Part shown: positions 1-4,713 of the stretch, one piece after another | How positions within the stretch are numbered: the first letter of the stretch is position 1 | Layout: every line of letters starts with the position of its first letter | Assembly (NCBI GenBank): GCA_018812385.1 | Contig: JAHJDU010000388.1 | Span: 1-6,324 of the forward strand | Reading direction: 5' to 3' | Source: Pseudomonadota bacterium | GTDB lineage: Bacteria; Desulfobacterota; Desulfobacteria; Desulfobacterales; Desulfobacteraceae | Length of the DNA stretch: 6,324 nucleotides | The notes under the pieces: model-generated | The model's input: the letters and a program-made list of their open reading frames with translations, nothing else | Told to the model about the DNA's origin: nothing | Database searches by the model: none | Program-made: the position numbers and the translations under genes

Positions 1-207
1 CTCGGATTGATCAATTAAAGGCATTTTATTTTTTTGTTTTATTTTTAGCAGATAAGGTTCAATCACAACGGGGGGTAAAAGAATATCTTGCTTGCTTTGT
101 TCCTGGGCCAGAAAAACCTGGCTGTAAAAATCAAGGATAGGCTGGTAAGCGGGTCTTGTTTTTTTTATCAGGTCGGAAGATTGCTTCAATTGTTCTATGG
201 TTATCAT
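1..207 (-). CDS. fdhE: Probable formate dehydrogenase accessory protein FdhE, N-terminal 69 residues (partial)
   Basis: A minus-strand frame stays open from an ATG at 207-205 to the window edge, giving 69 residues with no stop. The start is supported by AAGGA at 217-221, about nine bases upstream of the ATG. The peptide begins MITIEQLKQSSDLIKKTRPA and continues with a helical stretch around YQPILDFYSQVFLAQEQ (residues 21-37). This resembles the N-terminal helical region of FdhE, which precedes that family's rubredoxin-like CxxC zinc/iron knuckles; the knuckles would lie outside the window. FdhE is a cytoplasmic protein that helps mature or quality-check respiratory formate dehydrogenases. Its position directly after fdhA-fdhB on the same strand is the strongest support. 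It is separated from fdhB by a strong terminator hairpin, so it is probably expressed at a lower level. The family call rests on context plus weak sequence resemblance. Confidence 0.62.
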   Translation of the reverse strand, partial: MITIEQLKQSSDLIKKTRPAYQPILDFYSQVFLAQEQSKQDILLPPVVIEPYLLKIKQKNKMPLIDQSE

Positions 208-223
208 ATTTTCTTGTCCTTGG

Positions 224-257
224 AAAAACTGCCCGGGGAAAACCATTCCCCGGGCAG
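224..257 (-). terminator. Intrinsic terminator between fdhB and fdhE
   Basis: CTGCCCGGGGAA (229-240) and TTCCCCGGGCAG (246-257) form a perfect 12-bp GC-rich stem with a 5-base loop. On the minus strand the stem is followed directly by TTTTT (228-224), the classic rho-independent arrangement. The hairpin starts 12 bases after the fdhB stop. The U tract ends just before the fdhE ribosome-binding site (217-221). It should terminate most fdhAB transcripts or protect their 3' ends, leaving fdhE to read-through. Confidence 0.9.
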
Positions 258-269
258 GAGGTTATGGGT

Positions 270-983
270 TTATACCCGCATCATTCTGGCAAAGGGGCCC
301 ATCATTTTACGAAGGGCCATACTGCGGCTTAAACCGCCTCTGTCAACACTTGCGACTGCATATTCCGCATAGAGGCTGGGATCAAATCCAACAAGATAAA
401 TTACATTTACCTCGTTGGGATTCAGGAGCTGAGCTTTTGGAAATTTTTGTTTAACCTTTTCAAGCCGTTTCTGGGCAAAGGCCAGGATTTCTTCCCTGTC
501 CCCAAAAGTCATGGCTCCTGAGGGGCAGGTGGTAACGCAGGCGGGTTTCAGGCCATTGTGAACCCGGTCATTGCACAGATCACATTTGGCAAGGGTTCCG
601 TCTGCTGCCTTTCTAGGAATGTCATAGGGACAAGAATCAATGATTTCATCTGCATCAAGGTTTTTGCTTTGGATGGTGTATAAAATGGCCCCTGTCTGGG
701 GATCACTATAGATCGCGGTTTCATCAAATGCGGTTTCCAGGCATGGCGCATCAACACAATGCCGGCACTGATCCGGGAAAAACAGCCATTCAAGCCGACC
801 ATTAATTATCTCTTCATTCATCCTGACAAGTTTGTAGGTCTCAAAAGAGAGATCCTGGGGGTTTTGAAAGCTCCCCATGTTTTTGGTTTTTTCCGCAGGC
901 AGGTCGTGCCATTGCTTGCATGCGACCTGGCATGCCCTACAACCGGTACAGATGGTTGTATCGATTAAAATTGATTTAGACAT
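270..983 (-). CDS. fdhB: Formate dehydrogenase beta subunit, 3 x [4Fe-4S] electron-transfer protein
   Basis: This 237-residue ferredoxin-like subunit carries electrons from the FdhA active site to an external acceptor. It has twelve cysteines in family positions: C12, C15, C18 and C22 (CTGCRACQVAC); C73, C76 and C81 (CRHCVDAPC); C118 (SCPYD); C134 and C137 (CDLC); and C149 and C153 (CVTTCPSGAM). Twelve ligands suit three [4Fe-4S] clusters. Four-cluster homologues such as E. coli FdnH have a further Cys where Ala85 sits in CLETAF. There is no signal peptide, so export probably occurs by hitchhiking on the Tat signal of FdhA. There is no C-terminal membrane helix, unlike FdnH, which points to the soluble Desulfovibrio-type FdhAB. 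The start at 983 (MSKSILIDTT) is preferred over the ATG at 1016, because an excellent Shine-Dalgarno lies just upstream and the extra eleven residues (LQNFKGGDIN) simply translate that site. The gene starts 16 bases after fdhA stops and is surely co-transcribed with it. Confidence 0.95.
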   Translation of the reverse strand: MSKSILIDTTICTGCRACQVACKQWHDLPAEKTKNMGSFQNPQDLSFETYKLVRMNEEIINGRLEWLFFPDQCRHCVDAPCLETAFDETAIYSDPQTGAILYTIQSKNLDADEIIDSCPYDIPRKAADGTLAKCDLCNDRVHNGLKPACVTTCPSGAMTFGDREEILAFAQKRLEKVKQKFPKAQLLNPNEVNVIYLVGFDPSLYAEYAVASVDRGGLSRSMALRKMMGPFARMMRV

Positions 984-989
984 GTTGAT

Positions 990-1000
990 ATCACCTCCTT
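990..1000 (-). promoter_or_regulatory. Near-perfect Shine-Dalgarno of fdhB, next to the fdhA stop
   Basis: On the minus strand AAGGAGGTGAT matches the 16S rRNA 3' end over about eleven bases. It sits six bases before the ATG at 983. Its first base (1000) is the last base of the fdhA TAA stop, so ribosomes ending on fdhA release on the fdhB loading site. This decides the fdhB start and suggests translational coupling to keep the subunits in balance. Confidence 0.85.
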
Positions 1001-4000
1001 TAAAGTTTTGTAACATTGACCATAAAGGCCTTGGTTTCAGGAATTCTGGTATTCGGGTCTGCGGCCGGAGGCGTCAGGAGGTTGGCACTCTCCTCTGTTC
1101 CAGTGGAAGGCCAGCGCCAGCCATAATGCCAGGGAATTCCTACCTGGTGCACTATCGAATATCCGATTTTAAAGGGTCTAAACCGTTTCGTTACCATAGC
1201 GGTACACTCAACGGTTGCCCTGGCACTTGTGACATTCACCCGTTCACCGTTTTTAATGCCTTTAAGTTCGGCCAGTTCTTCACTCATTTCCACAAACATG
1301 TTGGGTTGCAGTTCCATGAGCCACTCCTGGGGTCTGGTCATGAGCCCTGTCTGCCAATGTTCTGAAACTCGATACGTGGTCCCCACAAACGGGAATCTCG
1401 GATCACAGGTGGCATGGGAATCGGCCTTTGTGCTATAAACCGCTGCCGTCGGGTTGACCCTATGGGAGCTGAAATAATTCTTTTCCACCGGGCATTCAAG
1501 GGGTTCGTAATGCTCCGGAAACGGACCGTCATTTAAACCGGGGCCAAAAATCTGCCCATACCCTTGTTTTTGCATGATAAAGGGTAGTTTGGCATCATTA
1601 CGTCTGGAACCATCAGGATTTTCAAGCGGATACCATCCGCCGTCAGGCACATCACCAATCCACTTCTGGGAAGTATATTTGCCGTCTTTTTCATCGCCGG
1701 CAAATTTAATGACCCAGTTTTTCTCATCCCAGGGGCGACCTTTGGGATCAACCGATGCCCTGTTGTAGAGGATTCTCCTGTTGACCGGCCAGCACCATGC
1801 AAATTCGGGATAAAGCCCGATATTATTGGGGGCATCCTTGTTGCTTTTCCTGGCAGACATGTTTCCTTTTTCCGTATAGGAGTTGCAATAGAGCCAGTTG
1901 CCCGAAGAGGTGGATCCGTCGGCCTGGAGAAAGGCAAAGCTGGGTACCAGGGTGCCTTTTTTGTACTGCTTGTCTTTGATAGTAACGTCTTCTGTAAAAT
2001 ATCCGTTGATCTCTTTGGCGGTTTTATGGGGATCATAAACACCATTGGTGTCATAATCCCATTTTAAATTAACGATGGGGTCTTTAAATACACCGCCTAA
2101 AGTTTTGTATGCTTCTTTGATGCGATGACCCAGTTCCATGATGATATCTCCGTCAGGACGGCTGTCTCCCAGAGGTTTGGGGCCTTGATAACGCCATTGC
2201 ATCCAGCGCCCGGAATTGGTGATGGATCCTTCTTTTTCAACGGAAACAGCTGCAGGCAGCATAAATACTTCGGTTTTGATCTTAGACGGATCTGTACCAG
2301 GTCCTTTCCAAAAGGAACCGGTCTCATTGTCAAAGATGTTGACATTGACCATCCAGTCCAGATTTTCCATGGCTTTCCTGATTTTTGAGGCGTTTGAGCC
2401 TGAACAGGCCGGATTCATACCCCAGGCAAAAAAGCCCTTGATCTCTTCCTTGTACATGGCATCAAAGATGTCAAACCAGGAGTATACTGCTCCGTCATCC
2501 ACTTTTGGCAGCCAGTTGTATCCAAACTGGTTGGATTTTGTACCAGCCTCTCCAAAAAAAGATTTGAGCAGGCTCACAGAATATTTGGGATAATTGCTCC
2601 ACCAGTTGGCAGACAATGGATCATTGCTTTTGGGTGTCCATTTTTTGTTATAGGCATCAAGGCTGTCATTGGAAGCTCGGGGTGTTTTGAGATAGCCCGG
2701 CCAGATATGCCATAACAGGCATTGGTCCGTAGACCCCTGTACATTGGATTCCCCTCTTAAGGCATTCACACCACCGCCGGCAACACCCATGTTGCCCAGC
2801 AGAAGCTGGATCATGGCCATGGTGCGAATATTCTGGGTTCCTACGGTATGCTGGGTCCACCCCATGGCATACATGATGGTACCGGCTTTTCCGCGCTTTC
2901 CTGTTGCAGCATAGGTTTTGTAGACCGTTAAAAGATCTTCTTTCGGGGTTCCGGTTACTTTGGAAACCGTATCAAGATCATACCGGCTGTAGTGGGTTTT
3001 CATGAGCTGGAATACACATTGTTTGTGCGCCAGGGTCCTGTCCATTTTGGGGACTCCGTTGTCGTCCATTTCAAAGGCCCATTTGGATTTGTCATAACTT
3101 CCCAGTGAGGGATCCTCGTCCCCTTTTTTATATCCTGAAAAAAGTCCATCCTTGAAACCATATGAATCTCCCACAATAAAGGATGCATTGGTGTAGGCTG
3201 CAGTATACTCTTCATTGTAAAGGTTATTGTCTAAAATGTATTTAATCATACCACCCAGAAAGGCAATATCGGTACCGGATCTTAAGGCTGCGTAGATGTC
3301 GGCCTTGGAAGATGTTCGGGTGAATCTGGGGTCAACACTGATCAGTTTTGCCCCGTTTTCCATGGCCTGGGTCACATATTTAAAAGAGATGGGGTGGTTT
3401 TCAGCAGCATTGCTGCCCATGATAAGAATACAGTCACTGTTTTTAATATCAATCCAGTGGTTTGTCATAGCGCCGCGTCCAAACGACTCTGCCAGAGCCG
3501 CTACAGTTGCACTATGTCAGATCCTGGCCTGATGTTCGATATAGACAAGTCCCAGGGATCGCATCAAGGTCTGATAGATCCAGCATTCCTCATTATCTAT
3601 GGCAGCCGATCCCACAGAGGCGATACGGGTTGTCCGGTTGACGGTCTGGCCTTTTGCATTGGTTTTTTCAAAGGTCATGTCCCGGGTTGTTTTGACCCTG
3701 TCGGCAATTTTTTCAAGAGCCCAGTCCCAGGAAACAGTCTGCCATTTGTTTGAGTAAGGTGCACGGTACATAGGTTCGGTCAGGCGGTTCTCGTTTTCCA
3801 CGAGCTGTTTGATGGAAGACCCTTTGGAACATAGGGCCCCCTGGTTGATGACATGATCTGGATCACCTTCAATGTTCATCACCCGGCCGTCCCCTCTTTT
3901 GCTGGTATGGACAATGGCACCGCATCCCACTGCACAATAGCAGCAGATGGTCGTGCTTTCCTTGGCATACCGGGTTTTCAGCAGGCTGGCATGGGCCTTA

Positions 4001-4092
4001 ACCGGTGACAGGTCAAACCCTAATCCACTGACGGCAATTCCGGCAGCAGTTGCACTGGAAATTTTAATAAAGTCTCTTCTATTGAATTTCAT
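1000..4092 (-). CDS. fdhA: Selenocysteine-containing formate dehydrogenase alpha (catalytic) subunit, Tat-exported
   Basis: This is the catalytic subunit of a periplasmic formate dehydrogenase (formate <-> CO2 + 2e- + H+), a molybdopterin bis-MGD enzyme using W or Mo. The full product is 1030 residues if the in-frame UGA at 3519-3517 is read as Sec192. Residues 1-35 form a Tat signal (RRDFIKIS, then a hydrophobic run ending near AHA). A [4Fe-4S] site follows: C50, C53, C57 and C88, with the conserved electron-relay Lys90. The active site reads HQARI-Sec-HSATVAALAESFGRGA (residues 187-208), with His193 next to Sec. MGSNAAENHP (225-234), SVDPRFTRT (252-260) and ALRGESNVQG with Arg446 are typical family motifs. 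The C-terminal cofactor-binding domain contains HQVGIPWHYGW. Cys867 and Cys896 match a redox-switch cysteine pair known in D. vulgaris FdhA. The length fits the FdnG/FdhA family (about 1010-1015). The coding region is otherwise unbroken. The start is supported by a purine-rich site (4102-4109) and the Tat signal. An ORF-only gene caller would split it into two pieces. Confidence 0.97.
3482..3519 (-). promoter_or_regulatory. Selenocysteine UGA codon and bacterial SECIS-like hairpin
   Basis: The TGA at 3519-3517 interrupts fdhA exactly where FDH homologues carry Sec, between QARI and HSATV. Sixteen bases later the mRNA can fold CGGCUCU-GGC-AGAGUCG (3500-3484), seven pairs including one G-U. It extends by a G-U and an A-U pair to 3502/3482. 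Bacterial SECIS elements are short hairpins just after the UGA, with a G-rich apical loop bound by SelB; the GG in this loop fits. The loop is small (3 bases, or 5 if the closing pair opens), and the spacing is a few bases longer than in E. coli fdhF. The Sec codon is secure; the exact fold is inferred. Confidence 0.85.
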
Positions 4093-4101
4093 ATAAAAAT
4101 G

Positions 4102-4109
4102 CCCCCTTT
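4102..4109 (-). promoter_or_regulatory. Ribosome-binding site of fdhA
   Basis: On the minus strand AAAGGGGG lies nine bases before the ATG at 4092-4090. It is purine-rich but a poorer match to the anti-Shine-Dalgarno than the fdhB site. It supports the start that yields the Tat signal MKFNRRDFIK. Confidence 0.65.
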
Positions 4110-4160
4110 GCTATAATAAAATTAAAATACTTATCCTTGTCGCTATTTCATCAGAGTTTG

Positions 4161-4183
4161 GAAAGCATTCGATTTTTTAAAAA
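4161..4183 (+). repeat. Direct repeat, copy 1 (second copy 4691-4713)
   Basis: The 23 bases starting GAAAGCATTCGATTTT match the segment starting GAAAGCGTTCGGTTTT at 4691-4713 in 19 of 23 positions. The copies lie near the two ends of the intergenic region. Each starts with GAA-N4-TTC, a small palindrome typical of operators. Much of the rest is a T/A run, so chance similarity is possible. Confidence 0.2.
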
Positions 4184-4264
4184 GAGGCGCCAGTTAAAGG
4201 CGTTTTCAAAAAAGGGTGCTTTCACAAAATCAATGAATCCTCTTTAATCTTTTAATAATATTGA

Positions 4265-4281
4265 TACAATTTGTGTGCCAG
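4265..4281 (-). promoter_or_regulatory. Sigma-54-like promoter facing fdhA
   Basis: On the minus strand CTGGCACACAAATTGTA matches the sigma-54 consensus YTGGCACGNNNNTTGCW. The -24 element TGGCAC is perfect, and the GG-to-G spacing of ten bases is correct. The -12 element is TTGT instead of TTGC. Transcription would start near 4254, giving a leader of about 160 bases before fdhA. The deviating -12 base lowers confidence, but a closely similar site faces the divergent kinase. Confidence 0.45.
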
Positions 4282-4327
4282 AGGTTAATATCCAATTACA
4301 AATAAGAACAAATAATTATTTTTATAA

Positions 4328-4435
4328 GATATCTACACCCATGAAATCTGTTCCGCCATCATTGGAGACGGCTGCCAGTTTTACCTTTTGGGAACATTTA
4401 TTCTTTGCAAAGAAGTTGGTGAACTTAAAAAATAA
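4328..4435 (+). other. Coding-like patch without a start, possible gene remnant
   Basis: Within the AT-rich spacer, about 4330-4425 is noticeably richer in G and C. The plus-strand frame from 4328 is open for 35 codons to a TAA at 4433-4435, and an in-frame TAA lies directly before it at 4325-4327. Its codons are often RNY with C in third position, like the real genes here. The peptide begins DIYTHEICSAIIGDGCQFYL and ends CKEVGELKK. No ATG, GTG or TTG start with a ribosome-binding site precedes it. It could be the decayed 3' end of a lost gene. It could also be chance: a minus-strand frame over the same DNA gives a 40-codon ORF ending SNDGGTDFMGVDIL. I do not recognise either peptide. Confidence 0.2.
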
Positions 4436-4464
4436 AAAACACATGGATGTGACATCAAATTTAA

Positions 4465-4491
4465 CAACTTGTAAAGTCGTTTGACATGTTG
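4465..4491. repeat. Imperfect inverted repeat, possible activator-binding site
   Basis: CAACTTGT (4465-4472) and ACATGTTG (4484-4491) are inverted copies with one mismatch, separated by 11 bases. The site lies about 60-85 bases upstream of the kinase promoter candidate and about 200 bases upstream of the fdhA one. That is a reasonable place for an enhancer site of a sigma-54 activator serving both directions. A TTGACA hexamer (4481-4486) overlaps it, but I see no good -10 at the right spacing. Function is inferred only. Confidence 0.3.
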
Positions 4492-4550
4492 AAGTTTTTT
4501 AACAATCATTTATATTCTGAATTAAACTGGCTCAGCTCAGTTGAAATGCC

Positions 4551-4567
4551 TTGGCACAAATATTGAT
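4551..4567 (+). promoter_or_regulatory. Sigma-54-like promoter facing the sensor kinase
   Basis: TTGGCACAAATATTGAT matches YTGGCACGNNNNTTGCW with a perfect TGGCAC -24 element and correct ten-base spacing. The -12 element is TTGA instead of TTGC. Transcription would begin near 4578, about 50 bases before the AAAGGAG ribosome-binding site. The match and its defect mirror the promoter candidate facing fdhA. Confidence 0.4.
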
Positions 4568-4637
4568 AGACAATGATTGCTTATTAATTGGTAACTTGAT
4601 AGTAGTGTAAACTGAAGAATATCTACAAAGGAGCTAT

Positions 4638-4685
4638 TTGAAATTGCAAGCACCTAAAACCATTGAGCCTCAGGGCTCTCCATAA
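4638..4685 (+). CDS. Possible 15-codon leader ORF, or misframed true start of the kinase
   Basis: AAAGGAG at 4627-4633 is the only strong Shine-Dalgarno upstream of the kinase. It sits four bases before a TTG at 4638. That TTG opens a 15-codon frame (translated LKLQAPKTIEPQGSP) ending at TAA 4683-4685, just before the kinase coding region but in a different frame. Inside it, GAGCC (4665-4669) and GGCTC (4674-4678) form a small 5-bp hairpin. It may be a leader peptide that couples to or attenuates kinase translation. Alternatively, a one-base indel (natural or a sequencing error) may have separated the real start from the kinase frame, or the ORF may be chance. Confidence 0.25.
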   Translation: MKLQAPKTIEPQGSP

Positions 4686-4690
4686 ATACA

Positions 4691-4713
4691 GAAAGCGTTC
4701 GGTTTTGAAAAAA
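4691..4713 (+). repeat. Direct repeat, copy 2 (first copy 4161-4183)
   Basis: This is the second copy of the imperfect 23-base repeat, overlapping the proposed TTG start of the kinase at 4705. If functional as an operator, it could let one regulator act on both fdhA and the kinase. Evidence is limited to 19 of 23 identities. Confidence 0.2.

Larger units (their letters stand above)
4093..4637. other. Divergent intergenic control region between fdhA and the sensor kinase
   Basis: About 545 bases of mostly AT-rich DNA separate the two divergent genes. I see two outward-facing sigma-54-like promoters, an imperfect inverted repeat (4465-4491), a short coding-like patch without a start codon (4328-4435) and the fdhA ribosome-binding site. 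I find no tRNA, convincing riboswitch, terminator or complete gene. A 69-codon plus-strand frame at 4275-4484 starts with GTG inside the fdhA promoter candidate, lacks a ribosome-binding site, and is not called. Confidence 0.7.

Noticed and set aside
88..454. Plus-strand ORFs over the fdhB end and the fdhE start
   Set aside because: They run antisense to fdhB and fdhE through the terminator hairpin, and no protein features are seen.
984..1016. An 11-residue longer fdhB start overlapping the end of fdhA
   Set aside because: The extension translates the Shine-Dalgarno region, and the ATG at 983 has an ideal ribosome-binding site and begins the conserved MSKSILIDTT.
1000..3468. A separate 822-residue oxidoreductase gene starting at MTNHWIDIKN
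   Set aside because: It has no ribosome-binding site, and the frame continues upstream through the Sec UGA into the Tat-signal segment. It is the C-terminal part of fdhA.
3517..4092. fdhA as a pseudogene with a nonsense mutation
   Set aside because: The stop is UGA at the exact Sec position of FDH, the frame is intact on both sides, and a hairpin follows.
4185..4210. Terminator or attenuator hairpin in the fdhA leader around GGCGCC
   Set aside because: The best stem is only four base pairs, too weak to support.
4275..4484. 69-codon plus-strand ORF in the intergenic region
   Set aside because: It has a GTG start inside the fdhA promoter candidate, no ribosome-binding site, low-complexity AT-rich codons and no recognisable family.
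4481..4516. Sigma-70 promoter with TTGACA (4481-4486) and TATATT (4511-4516)
   Set aside because: The spacing is 24 bases, too long; at 17 bases only AATCAT is present.
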